Below are positions 32,711 to 43,958 of a DNA stretch of 64,000 nt, one piece after another (the first letter of the stretch is position 1; every line of letters starts with the position of its first letter). The notes below the pieces were generated by a model. That model did not search any database. It was given only the letters and a program-made list of their open reading frames with translations, and had not been told where the DNA came from. The position numbers were made by a program, and so were the translations under genes. The DNA is from Actinoallomurus spadix (GTDB taxonomy: Bacteria > Actinomycetota > Actinomycetes > Streptosporangiales > Streptosporangiaceae). The stretch covers positions 186,001 through 250,000 of the forward strand of contig NZ_JAMXMX010000001.1 of NCBI RefSeq assembly GCF_024055725.1, given 5' to 3'.

Positions 32711-33304
32711 GTGGCGGCAAGCAGCGGCGAGGGCAAGGCGGCCCGCGAAAGGCACGATGCGTCTCAACGCGCCGGGGAGCAAGGTCTCCTGTTCGGCGGG
32801 AGCGTGTCGCCCCTGCCCGACGACGTCGGGTTCCGCGGGCCAACGGCATGCGCCGCGGCGGGCATCAGCTACCGCCAGCTCGACTACTGGGCGCGCACGG
32901 AGCTGGTGGTGCCCAGTGTGCGCTCCGCCCATGGCTCGGGCTCCCAGCGTCTGTACAGCTTCCGTGACATCCTGGTGCTGAAGGTCGTGAAGCGGTTGCT
33001 GGACACCGGTGTCTCCCTGCAGCAGATACGCACCGCCGTGGAGCACCTGCGCGACCGCGGAGTGCACGACCTGGCGCAGATCACCTTGATGAGCGACGGC
33101 GTGAGCGTCTATGAGTGCACGTCTCCCGACGAGGTCGTCGATCTCGTGCAGGGCGGCCAGGGCGTGTTCGGGATCGCGCTGGGCCGGGTGTGGCAGGAGG
33201 TCGAGGGCAGCCTCGCGGAGATGCCGGCCGAACGCGCGCACCCGGGCGGTGACAGCCCCCACGACGAGCTGGCCCGCCGCCGGCGGGTGCGCAAGACCGG
33301 CTGA
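32711..33304 (+). CDS. MerR-family (MlrA/HspR-like) transcriptional regulator
   Basis: GTG 32711 is preferred because GGAGG stands five bases upstream; ATG 32690 and GTG 32672 are longer options. The 197 residues have a flexible N-terminus, a winged helix (GFRGPTACAAAGISYRQLDYWARTELVVPSVR, then SQRLYSFRDILVLKVVKRLLDTG), and a C-terminal helix set with VFGIALGRVWQEV. It lacks MerR metal-binding Cys. Gene order matches the second MerR following the bifunctional nuclease in actinobacteria. It has its own promoter. Confidence 0.9.
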   Translation: MAASSGEGKAARERHDASQRAGEQGLLFGGSVSPLPDDVGFRGPTACAAAGISYRQLDYWARTELVVPSVRSAHGSGSQRLYSFRDILVLKVVKRLLDTGVSLQQIRTAVEHLRDRGVHDLAQITLMSDGVSVYECTSPDEVVDLVQGGQGVFGIALGRVWQEVEGSLAEMPAERAHPGGDSPHDELARRRRVRKTG

Positions 33305-33363
33305 GATCTCCGGCCTCGTCGCGCCGGACCCTTTGATCCCCCGACTTCACGAGAGCGAGTGCG

Positions 33364-34365
33364 TTGAGCCCCATCCGGCAGCAGGACGACGAGGAGTTCA
33401 CCCGGTCGCCGAGCCACTTCACCGACCGCATCACCGCCGACGGCTCCTCGCCGTGGCCGGTGGAGCCCGGCCGGTACCGCCTGGTGGTCAGCCGCGCCTG
33501 CCCCTGGGCCAGCCGCGGGCTGATCGTCCGCCGGCTCCTGGGCCTGGAGGACGCGATCTCCGTCGGCATCGTCGACCCGATCCAGGACGAGCGCAGCTGG
33601 CGGTTCACGCTGGACCCCGGCGACCGTGACCCGGTGCTCGGCATCCGCTTCCTGTCCGAGGCGTACGAGAAGGCCGAGCCGGGCTACGACGGCGGCGTGA
33701 GCGTCCCGGCGATCGTCGACGTGCCCAGCGGGCGGCTCGTCACCAACGACTACCAGCGGATCACGCTGGACCTGTCCACCGAGTGGACCGCCCACCACCG
33801 GCCCGGCGCGCCGGACCTGTACCCCGAGCGCCTGCGGGACGAGATCGACGCCGTCAACGCCGAGGTCTTCCGGGACGTCAACAACGGCGTCTACATGGCC
33901 GGCTTCTCCCGGGACCAGGAGGGGTACGAGGGGCACGTCCGGCGGCTGTTCGAGCGGCTCGACGCCCTGTCCGAGCGGCTGGCGACCCGCCGTTACCTCG
34001 TCGGCGACACGATCACCGAGGCCGACATCCGGCTCTTCGTCACGCTGGTCCGCTTCGACGCCGTCTATCACGGCCACTTTAAGTGCAACCGCAGCAAGCT
34101 GACCGAGCTGCCGGTCCTGTGGGCGTACGCCCGTGACCTCTTCCAGACCCCGGGCTTCGGCGACACGGTGGACTTCGACCACATCAAGCGCCACTACTAC
34201 TACGTCCACCACGAGATCAACCCGACGAGGATCGTCGCGGTCGGCCCGGATCCGCGCGGCTGGCTGACGCCGCACGGCCGGGAGGAGCTGGGCGGCCGGC
34301 CCTTCGGCGACGGCACCCCGCCCGGCCCGGTGCCCGCCGCCGAACGCGTGCCCGGCCTGTCCTGA
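33364..34365 (+). CDS. GST-fold thiol reductase, glutathionyl-hydroquinone reductase (ECM4/YqjG) family
   Basis: A 333-residue protein starting at TTG 33364 (weak GAGAGCGAG upstream). It has a thioredoxin-like N-terminal domain with catalytic Cys in SRACPWASR and an all-helical GST C-domain (FVTLVRFDAVYHGHFKCNRSKLTELPVLWAYARDLFQTPG), the ECM4 signature. YqjG-type enzymes remove glutathione from quinone adducts. Actinobacteria normally make mycothiol instead of glutathione, so the natural substrate may be a mycothiol or ergothioneine adduct. That is inference. It follows the MerR gene by 60 bp. Confidence 0.88.
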   Translation: MSPIRQQDDEEFTRSPSHFTDRITADGSSPWPVEPGRYRLVVSRACPWASRGLIVRRLLGLEDAISVGIVDPIQDERSWRFTLDPGDRDPVLGIRFLSEAYEKAEPGYDGGVSVPAIVDVPSGRLVTNDYQRITLDLSTEWTAHHRPGAPDLYPERLRDEIDAVNAEVFRDVNNGVYMAGFSRDQEGYEGHVRRLFERLDALSERLATRRYLVGDTITEADIRLFVTLVRFDAVYHGHFKCNRSKLTELPVLWAYARDLFQTPGFGDTVDFDHIKRHYYYVHHEINPTRIVAVGPDPRGWLTPHGREELGGRPFGDGTPPGPVPAAERVPGLS

Positions 34366-34377
34366 CCCCCGCCCACT

Positions 34378-34414
34378 GCGCCGGCCGGCGCCTGCTTCGA
34401 GGACCGGCCGGCGC
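34378..34414. terminator. Bidirectional terminator between convergent genes
   Basis: GCGCCGGCCGG (34378-34388) pairs perfectly with CCGGCCGGCGC (34404-34414). Outer TGACCC/GGGTCA sequences, which include both genes' stop codons, can extend it. Confidence 0.65.
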
Positions 34415-34417
34415 GGG

Positions 34418-36988
34418 TCAGATCACGTCTTTGCGCTGCAGGTAGGACATCGACGCCCAGCCGGGCAGGACGGGCAGCCAGAAGGTGTGCAGCCGGAACA
34501 GCAGCACCGCCGAGGTCGCGGTCCCGGCCGGCAGCCCCGCGAGGGTCAGGCCCAGCGACAGCGCGCCCTCCACGGCGCCGAGGCCGCCCGGCGTGGGAGC
34601 GGCCGAGCCGAGGGCGTTGCCGGTCAGGAACACCACCGCGACGGTCGTCAGGCTCATCGAGCCGCCGAACGCCCGGATCGACGCGTCCAGGCAGGCGACG
34701 AACGCGGCCGTGAGCAGGAGTGTGCCGCCCATGCCGGTCGCGAGCTTCTTCGGCGACTGCAGCACGTCGAGCAGGCGGGGGAGCACCCCGGAGAACATCG
34801 AGCGCGTCCGCGCGGCGACGAGCCGCCGCAGCGGACCGACCGACAGCACGATGATCGCCAGCACGGCAGCCCCGAGCAGCGACACGATGATGATCCTCGA
34901 CGGCGGCAGCGACGGACCGTAGTTGCTGCCCGTGATGTAGCCGAAGAGCACCAGCATGAGGACGTGGGAGGCCATGCCCGTCAACTGGGAGGCGCCGACG
35001 CTCGCGGCCGCCTGGCCGGCCGGCACGCCCGCCCGCTGGAGGTAGCGCGTGTTCACCGCGATGCCGCCGACCGCGGCCGGCGCGACCAGCTTGATGAACG
35101 AGGCGACGAGCTGAACCAGGATCGTCCGGCCCAGCGGCAGCCGCTCCGGCACGAAGCCCATCAGCATCAGGGCCGCGGCCAGGTAGCTGGCCGCCGAGGC
35201 GAGCGCGCCGACGGCGAACCACCGCCAGTCGGCGTGGGCCACGAGGTGCGGAAGATTCACGTTGCCGAGCTGGGACAGCAGGAGGTACGCGCCGACCATC
35301 CCGGCGACCACGCTCACCAGCGTGCGCGGCCGGAACCGGTCCAGCCGCAGCGGCTGGGCCGCCGTCACCAGCTCCGGGCGCAGCACGCGGATCTGTTCCC
35401 GGATCCGGCTCAGCAGTTTCTTGTCCCGGCGCAGGGCGTTCCGCGTCGACCGGGCGAGGACGACCTTCTGCAGCAGCGGCACGGTCGCGCCGAGGGTGTC
35501 CGGGCCGAGCACGGCGGCGGCCGTGCGGACGGTCCGCTCGGCGCCGACGCGCAGCGCCAGTTCGGTCAGCAGCTGCGCCAGGTCGACACGAAGGACCAGA
35601 TCGCCGGCCGCGATCTCCCCACCGCGCAGGTCGATGAAGTGGGGCCGGCCGTCCTCGCCGACGAGGATGCTCTCGCTCACCAGGCGGCGGTGCGCGAGGC
35701 GCCGGTCCTGCAGGAGTTTCAGCTCGGTCCAGATGGCGCGGAGCAGCTCGTCGGTCAGTTCCTCGTCGGGCAGGTCGGCGAGGAGCCGGCCGGGCACGTG
35801 CTCGTAGGCGAGCAGGGCGGCCTCGCTGCCCACCTCCGACGTGGCCAGCAGCCGGGGGGTCGACGCGCCCGCCGCCGTCGTGGCGTAGGACATCAGCGAC
35901 TCCTGCTCCAGCGAGCGGCGCAGTGACCGGATCGTACGGCGCGGCATCTCGCCGCGCAGCCGCGCCCGCCGCCAGAGGCGGTACAGCAGGCCGGCCGTCT
36001 GCTGGTCGCGGTCCAGCACCGTGACGTCGACCGTCCGCCCGTCCGCCAGCGCCGCCGTGTAGCGGCGGGTGTCCTCGGGGCCGTCGGCGACGCGCACGGC
36101 ATGGACGGGCGCGAGCCCGACGCGCCGCAGCGCGGCGACGACGGCGTCCCCGGGCGGGCGGATGCTCGGCGCGCCGACCGCGTACAGCGTGCCGTAGCCG
36201 ACGGCGCGGCCGATGAGGTAGGTCGTCAGCACGGCCAGCGGCGTGATCGCGCCGGTCGTGAGCGACGCGATGGCGTCCAGGCCGATCACGCCCCAGGTGA
36301 CGAGCTGCCAGCGGGTCCGGCCGCCCAGGCCGACGGCGGTGACGTAGGCGATGACGGGGGTGAGGTCGATGTGGGCGGGGCCGGGGAACCACCCGCCGTG
36401 CCGCTTCCACGTCAGGTACCAGGCGAGGTCGCGCATGCCCGCCGCGGTCATCCACGAGTCCAGGCCGAGGGAGATGCCGAGCGCGGCCACCGCGGCGACG
36501 ACGCCGATGACCACCCGCAGTCCCTCGCGGCCGATGACGCGGGTCACCCCGAACGCGACCGGAACGGCCAGGACGCCGATGCCGGACGCCAGGTTGGCGA
36601 GGGTGAGGAGGAGGTGGGGTGCCCGCTCGGTGCCGCTGGCGATGTCGGAGGCCAGCCCGCTGGTCGTGTGCCGCGCGATGTGGGCCAGCACCAGGATGAG
36701 CCCGATCACGCCCACGGTCAGCAGGAAGCGGATGGCGTCGGACGGACGCCGGATCCGCCGCGGCAGCGACGGCTCCTCGACCCGCACCCCGCCGCCCGCG
36801 TCTCCACCGCCCGCGGCGGCGCCGGATGGGGCGGCGCCGGACGTGGCCTCCTCGGCCGGCCGGGTGCCGTCGGCGTCCTCCTGCGGCCGGGCCGCCGCGT
36901 CCACGGGCTCGGTCGCGGGGGACGGGGGCGACTCTCCGGGTGCCGTGTGGTCGGCGCCGGGGGATTCGTTCACGGACACGGAGTGCAT
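34418..36988 (-). CDS. Polytopic membrane protein: pseudokinase fused to LPG synthase-type flippase domain
   Basis: 856 residues. After an acidic Pro/Ala-rich N-terminus come about 6 TM (~85-290), then a soluble kinase-like region (~320-500) and a C-terminal UPF0104/LPG synthase TM domain (~555-850, with FIKLVAPAAVGGIAVNTRYLQRAG and SAAPTPGGLGAVEGAL). In the kinase-like part the catalytic loop reads HRRLVSESILV, lacking the Asp base and Asn, and the DFG place is FIDLRGG, so it is probably not an active kinase. There is no LPG synthase catalytic soluble domain, so lipid or polyprenyl transport is more likely than lysyl transfer. Confidence 0.88.
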   Translation of the reverse strand: MHSVSVNESPGADHTAPGESPPSPATEPVDAAARPQEDADGTRPAEEATSGAAPSGAAAGGGDAGGGVRVEEPSLPRRIRRPSDAIRFLLTVGVIGLILVLAHIARHTTSGLASDIASGTERAPHLLLTLANLASGIGVLAVPVAFGVTRVIGREGLRVVIGVVAAVAALGISLGLDSWMTAAGMRDLAWYLTWKRHGGWFPGPAHIDLTPVIAYVTAVGLGGRTRWQLVTWGVIGLDAIASLTTGAITPLAVLTTYLIGRAVGYGTLYAVGAPSIRPPGDAVVAALRRVGLAPVHAVRVADGPEDTRRYTAALADGRTVDVTVLDRDQQTAGLLYRLWRRARLRGEMPRRTIRSLRRSLEQESLMSYATTAAGASTPRLLATSEVGSEAALLAYEHVPGRLLADLPDEELTDELLRAIWTELKLLQDRRLAHRRLVSESILVGEDGRPHFIDLRGGEIAAGDLVLRVDLAQLLTELALRVGAERTVRTAAAVLGPDTLGATVPLLQKVVLARSTRNALRRDKKLLSRIREQIRVLRPELVTAAQPLRLDRFRPRTLVSVVAGMVGAYLLLSQLGNVNLPHLVAHADWRWFAVGALASAASYLAAALMLMGFVPERLPLGRTILVQLVASFIKLVAPAAVGGIAVNTRYLQRAGVPAGQAAASVGASQLTGMASHVLMLVLFGYITGSNYGPSLPPSRIIIVSLLGAAVLAIIVLSVGPLRRLVAARTRSMFSGVLPRLLDVLQSPKKLATGMGGTLLLTAAFVACLDASIRAFGGSMSLTTVAVVFLTGNALGSAAPTPGGLGAVEGALSLGLTLAGLPAGTATSAVLLFRLHTFWLPVLPGWASMSYLQRKDVI

Positions 36989-37054
36989 CCTCCCAGTTCA
37001 TCGGCTGGGACGCGCGGGAGGTGTCCGATGTGTCGCCCGATCGACACCCCCTGG

Positions 37055-37906
37055 CTAGGCGGGCGCGGCGGGCCGCGGCATGGCCATCGCGTTGGGGAAG
37101 GGGATGCCGCCGCCCTCGACGATCGCCTGGGCGAGCGGCCGGAGCAGGCCGGTCAGCCGGGCGGCGCCGTCCGGGCCGAGGGCGTCGAGGGGTGGGCGGG
37201 CGAGCCGGTCGGTGAGGTCCTCGATCGCCTTCCGTGCCGCGCGCCCCTCAGGGGCCGGGGCGCCGTCGTCGCCGAGGAGGCCGCGGGCGCGCAGCCGCCC
37301 GGCGGCGGCCGCCCACTCCTCCTCCGTCCAGCCCCGGTGATCGCGCTGCTCGGGCGGGGTGAGGCCGAGCGCGCCCGCCAGGACGTTCGCCTCGCAGCCG
37401 TCCACGCCCGCGGTGAGCAGGGCCGCGACGTGCCCATCCCCGCGGAACTCCCGGAGCGCGGTCACGGCGTGCCACAGCGCCAGGTGCGGCTCGGCCGGCA
37501 GGGGGAGCGCCGCGTGCGCCGCGAACAGGACGCGGCCCGCGACGGGTGACGCCTCGACCGCCCGTCCCGCCAGGGCGGCGGCCTCGGCGACGGCGGGCCC
37601 GTCTATCAGGTCGCCCGCCAGGCGGCGGAGGGCCCGGTCGGCGACGGCCGTCCGGGCGGCCAGGACCGCCTCGGGGGAGGACCGGCGCCAGACGTCCGGG
37701 AACGCGCGGGCCACCATGCGCGGCGCGAAGTTGTGGAACGCGGCGGTCACCACCTCGGCCGGGGCGGTGCCGAGGGCGGCGGCCCGGGAGGCGAAGTAGC
37801 CCCGCCAGAACCCGGTCAGGCCGGCCTCGGCGTAGGCGTCCCGCGTCTCGGGAACGAAGTAGACGAAGGCGTGACAACACTCGATCAGCCGCCAGGTCTC
37901 GTCCAT
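37055..37906 (-). CDS. SCO6745-family helical protein
   Basis: ATG 37906 (GGAGG seven bases upstream) gives 283 residues; the longer frame to 38053 would run through the riboswitch side. The protein is almost all helical and Ala-rich. Family marks I recall are the N-terminal FVYFVPETRDAYAEAGLTGFWRGYFASRAAALG, the AFHNFAP segment, LWHAVTALREFRGDGHVAAL, and GWTEEEWAAAAGRL. Function is unknown; the last part resembles a winged-helix MarR-like region. It lies upstream of, and on the same strand as, the flippase/pseudokinase gene. Confidence 0.85.
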   Translation of the reverse strand: MDETWRLIECCHAFVYFVPETRDAYAEAGLTGFWRGYFASRAAALGTAPAEVVTAAFHNFAPRMVARAFPDVWRRSSPEAVLAARTAVADRALRRLAGDLIDGPAVAEAAALAGRAVEASPVAGRVLFAAHAALPLPAEPHLALWHAVTALREFRGDGHVAALLTAGVDGCEANVLAGALGLTPPEQRDHRGWTEEEWAAAAGRLRARGLLGDDGAPAPEGRAARKAIEDLTDRLARPPLDALGPDGAARLTGLLRPLAQAIVEGGGIPFPNAMAMPRPAAPA

Positions 37907-38030
37907 CGGGTCTCCTCCGTGCGGGCCGGGCGGGCTCATCGTCGCATGGTGACCCGCGCGAGGGGGAAGTACGTGATCATGCTGGAACGCGGGGACTTGT
38001 CCTCCGGTAGGCTGGAATGGCCGTCGACCT

Positions 38031-38226
38031 CGTACGGGAGAGACCTCGCCCACCGTGGTGCGGGGCGCCGAAGGAGCAACCCTCCCCGGAACCTCTCAGG
38101 CACAAAGGACCGTACGAACGAGGCGCCTCTGGAAAGCAGGGCCGGCGCGCCACGCCGGACCTCACCGAAGGTGCAAACCGCGCCCCGGCGCGGTGAACCT
38201 CTCAGGTTCCTCTGACAGAGGGGGAG
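38031..38226 (+). promoter_or_regulatory. Tandem glycine riboswitch upstream of gcvP
   Basis: Two glycine aptamers in series. Aptamer 1 is closed by GTACGG (38032-38037) and CCGTAC (38110-38115) and contains GCCGAAGGAGCAA and ACCTCTCAGGC. Aptamer 2 is closed by CCTCTG (38126-38131) and CAGAGG (38216-38221) and contains CACCGAAGGTGCAAA and AACCTCTCAGG. These are the conserved glycine-binding elements. It ends about 60 bases before the gcvP ATG, leaving space for a switching helix at the GGAGG ribosome site. A TAGGCT -10-like sequence lies at 38008-38013. Confidence 0.95.
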
Positions 38227-38284
38227 ACCGGCCACCGGCCTGCCCGGTGGTGGCTGCGCACGCATCGCACCAGGAGGCTCCCCA

Positions 38285-41120
<2,836 letters not shown>

Positions 41121-41122
<2 letters not shown>

Positions 41123-41192
41123 GCCCGGTACGCCCCGGCTCTTCCGAGCCCGGCACGCCCCGGTGCGTGACCCGCGTCGCGCACCGGGGCGT
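41121..41192. terminator. Repeat-derived 13-bp hairpin terminator after gcvP
   Basis: ACGCCCCGGTGCG (41155-41167) and CGCACCGGGGCGT (41180-41192) form a perfect stem between convergent genes. The left side overlaps a 25-bp direct repeat (GAGCCCGGTACGCCCCGG at 41121 and GAGCCCGGCACGCCCCGG at 41146), whose first copy starts in the gcvP stop codon. Confidence 0.7.
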
Positions 41193-41200
41193 ACCTGTCG

Positions 41201-42277
41201 CTACGCGCCGAGGGTGCGGGCCACGGCGGCGTTGACCACGGCGGACAGGTCACGGGTCTCCTCGTACACCCGGCGCTGCAGCGCCGCGCCGTTGCCCCGC
41301 TCCAGCAGCCGCTCGGCCAGCTCGGTCACGGCACGCAGGTCGCCCGCGTCGACGAGGGCCGGGGCGACGTGCTCGATCAGCGCCCGCACGACCACGCCCG
41401 CCGGGGCCGGGCGCTGCGTCACCGGATGGATCAGGTCGCCGGAGAGCCCGGACCGGCTCGCCCGCCACGACGCGAGGCGCAGCAGCTCCGTGCGGACGGG
41501 CACCGGCGGCTGCCCGGACCGCCACTCCCGCGCGGCGGTCTCAACGAGCCCCCGTACGAGCGCGGCGAGCAGGACGGCGTCGTCCGCCAGCAGGCACACG
41601 TCCGCGACGCGGACCTCCACGGTCGGATAGTGCCGGGACAGCCGGGCGTCGAAGTAGATCATCCCCTCGTCCAGGAGCGTCCCGGACTCCACCATCGACC
41701 GTACGGTCTCGTGGTACACCTTGGGCGTGCCGAACGCCTCGGTTGGCCCGGCCGACGGCCAGCGCCCCCACACCTGGTACCGATAGCTGTCGTAGCCGCT
41801 GTCGCGCTCCTGCCAGAAGGGGGAGTTCCCGGTCATCGCCAGCAGCGGCGCCAGCCACGGGCGGAGGCGGTCCAGCACGCCCACGCCCTCGTCCTCCGAC
41901 TCGATGCTCACGTGGACGTGGCAGCCGCAGGTCAGCTGCTCCTGGGCGGTGAGGGCGTACTCCTCGGCCATCCGCAGGTAGCGCTCCGCCGGAGTGGTCG
42001 ACGGGGTGACGGCCCGCGGCGAGGTCGCCAGCGCGGCCACCTCCGAGCCGGCCCGCCGGGCGGCCTCGGACGCGGCGTCGCGGCGGTCCCGCAGCTGGCG
42101 CGACAGCTCGTCGAGCGTCGTGCACGGGTCGGTGCCCGTCTCGACCTGCTGCCGCTGCAGCTCACGCTCTGGCCCGTCGTCGTCCCCGCCCCGCGTGACG
42201 GACTCGGCGAGCGCGACCGGGATGCCGCTGCTCGGTGCGACCAGCAGCAGCTCCTCTTCCACTCCGAAACTTCGCAA
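41201..42277 (-). CDS. YbdK-like carboxylate-amine ligase (GCS2 family)
   Basis: Start assigned to TTG 42277, six bases after GAGGAGG, giving 358 residues beginning LRSFGVEEELLLV, the family N-terminus. Glutamate-cysteine ligase type 2 features are visible: GVEEE, a CGCHVHVSIESEDEGV metal and nucleotide region, GNSPFWQERDSGYDSYRYQVWGRWPSAGPTEAFG, and DARLSRHYPTVEVRVADV. Such enzymes join glutamate or another acid to an amine with ATP. In actinobacteria relatives include EgtA (ergothioneine) and weak GCS enzymes. No egtBCD genes are nearby, so the product is undetermined. Confidence 0.9.
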   Translation of the reverse strand: MRSFGVEEELLLVAPSSGIPVALAESVTRGGDDDGPERELQRQQVETGTDPCTTLDELSRQLRDRRDAASEAARRAGSEVAALATSPRAVTPSTTPAERYLRMAEEYALTAQEQLTCGCHVHVSIESEDEGVGVLDRLRPWLAPLLAMTGNSPFWQERDSGYDSYRYQVWGRWPSAGPTEAFGTPKVYHETVRSMVESGTLLDEGMIYFDARLSRHYPTVEVRVADVCLLADDAVLLAALVRGLVETAAREWRSGQPPVPVRTELLRLASWRASRSGLSGDLIHPVTQRPAPAGVVVRALIEHVAPALVDAGDLRAVTELAERLLERGNGAALQRRVYEETRDLSAVVNAAVARTLGA

Positions 42278-42491
42278 CCACGGCCTCCTCGTTAGCAGAG
42301 AACCCGTCTCTACCCCGCCAGGGGCGGAAGAACCGGGCACCCGGCGAGCCCCGCGGGCCCCATCGGTTCCGCGATTGCAACCCGCCGATGCGCGTGAACG
42401 ATGAGTTTTCGTCGTACCGGTGGTCTACCGTGAGCGGCCTGCGAACCCGCAGGTCGAGCAGCACATCACACCCCCCGACGGAGGAGGGCGC

Positions 42492-43607
42492 ATGAGTGGA
42501 GTGCGGGTACTGGTCGGGACGCGCAAGGGCGCGTTCGTCCTCGCCTCGGACGGCCACCGGGAGGAGTGGGACGTCAGCGGTCCCTTCTTCGGCGGCTGGG
42601 AGATCTACCATCTGGCCGGTTCCCCGGCCGACCCGTCCCGGCTGTACGCCGCCCAGTCCACGGGGTGGTTCGGCCAGCTGATCCAGCGGTCCGACGACGG
42701 CGGCCGGACCTGGGAGCCGGTCGGCAACCGGTTCGAGTATGACGGCGTCACCGGCACCCACCAGTGGTACGACGGGACGCCGCATCCCTGGGAGTTCGCG
42801 CGCGTCTGGCACCTGGAGCCCTCGCCGGCCGACCCGGACACCGTCTACGCCGGCGTCGAGGACGCCGCGCTGTTCCGGTCAACGGACGGCGGGGCGACCT
42901 GGGAGGAGCTGCCCGGGCTGCGCCGCCACGCCTCCGCCTCGTCCTGGCAGCCCGGAGCGGGCGGCATGTGCCTGCACACGATCCTCCTCGACCCGTCCGA
43001 CGCGCGGCGGATATACGTCGCGATCTCCGCCGCGGGCGCCTTCCGCACCGACGACGGCGGCGACACCTGGCGGCCCATCAACCGCGGTCTCCTCACCAAC
43101 GGCATCCCCGACCCCGACGCCGAGGTCGGCCACTGCGTCCACCGCCTCGCGATGCACCCGTCCCGCCCCCAGCGCCTCTACATGCAGAAGCACTGGGACG
43201 TCATGCGGACCGACGACGCCGGCGAGTCCTGGCACGAGGTCAGCGGCGACCTGCCCTCCGACTTCGGCTTCCCGATCGCGGTGCACGCCCACGAGCCGGA
43301 CACCGTCTACGTCGTGCCGATCAAGAGCGACTCCGAGCACTACCCGCCGGAGGGCCGGCTGCGCGTCTACCGCAGCCGGACGGGCGGGGACGAGTGGGAG
43401 CCGCTGACGAAGGGGCTGCCGCAGGAGCACTGCTACGTCAACGTGCTCCGCGACGCGATGGCGGTCGACTCGCTCGACTCCTGCGGCGTCTATTTCGGCA
43501 CGACCGGCGGGCAGGTGTACGCCTCGGCCGACGCGGGGGACACCTGGGCGCCGATCGTCCGGGATCTCCCGGCCGTCCTGTCCGTCGAAGTCCAGACGCT
43601 GCCGTGA
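42492..43607 (+). CDS. Asp-box (BNR/sialidase-like) beta-propeller protein
   Basis: ATG 42492 (GGAGGAGGG upstream) gives 371 residues. Five Asp-box motifs SxDxGxTW are seen: [36 protein letters not shown] and ASADAGDTW, at ~65-residue spacing, defining a propeller. There is no signal peptide and no sialidase Arg triad, so it is probably a cytoplasmic binding or glycosidase-like protein of unknown ligand. Its stop overlaps the start of a MoaD-like gene (GTGA), which implies a functional pair. TACCGT at 42426-42431 may be the -10. Confidence 0.88.
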   Translation: MSGVRVLVGTRKGAFVLASDGHREEWDVSGPFFGGWEIYHLAGSPADPSRLYAAQSTGWFGQLIQRSDDGGRTWEPVGNRFEYDGVTGTHQWYDGTPHPWEFARVWHLEPSPADPDTVYAGVEDAALFRSTDGGATWEELPGLRRHASASSWQPGAGGMCLHTILLDPSDARRIYVAISAAGAFRTDDGGDTWRPINRGLLTNGIPDPDAEVGHCVHRLAMHPSRPQRLYMQKHWDVMRTDDAGESWHEVSGDLPSDFGFPIAVHAHEPDTVYVVPIKSDSEHYPPEGRLRVYRSRTGGDEWEPLTKGLPQEHCYVNVLRDAMAVDSLDSCGVYFGTTGGQVYASADAGDTWAPIVRDLPAVLSVEVQTLP

Positions 43608-43900
43608 TCCGGGTCGTCCTGCCCGCGCACCTGAAGGTCCTCGCCGGGGTCCACGGCGAGGTGGAGGTCGACGTCGCCGCACCGGCGACGCCCGGCTCCG
43701 TCCTCGACGCCCTGGAGGCCCGGTACCCCGTGCTGCGCGGCACCATCCGCGACCACGGCACCCTCCGCCGCCGGGCGTTCGTCCGCTACTACGCGTGCGA
43801 GCGGGACCTCTCCCACGACCCGCCGGACACCCCGCTGCCCGATCCGGTCACGACGGGCGCCGAGCCCTTCCTGATCGTCGGTGCCATGGCGGGCGGCTGA
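43604..43900 (+). CDS. MoaD/ThiS-like ubiquitin-fold protein
   Basis: A 98-residue beta-grasp protein ([24 protein letters not shown], then [33 protein letters not shown]). It ends GAMAGG, a C-terminal di-Gly that in MoaD, ThiS and Samp proteins is adenylated and thiocarboxylated or conjugated. The GTG start overlaps the Asp-box gene. No E1-like (MoeB) or molybdopterin gene is near, so molybdenum cofactor synthesis is not implied. A sulfur-donor or protein-tagging role for the propeller's pathway is inference. Confidence 0.87.
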   Translation: MIRVVLPAHLKVLAGVHGEVEVDVAAPATPGSVLDALEARYPVLRGTIRDHGTLRRRAFVRYYACERDLSHDPPDTPLPDPVTTGAEPFLIVGAMAGG

Positions 43901-43958
43901 CCCGCGCGACGGCCCGCGCCGCCTGACCTGGGGTCCGGCGACGCGGGCCGCGGGTCAG
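43897..43958. terminator. Two-tier hairpin between convergent genes
   Basis: CTGACCCGCG (43897-43906) pairs with CGCGGGTCAG (43949-43958). An inner stem GGCCCGCG/CGCGGGCC (43911-43918/43942-43949) can form as an alternative or stacked tier. Both convergent stop codons lie in it. Confidence 0.6.

Noticed and set aside
34418-36988. Lysylphosphatidylglycerol synthase (MprF)
   Set aside because: The TM domain matches, but the cytosolic lysyl-transferase domain is absent and a pseudokinase takes its place.
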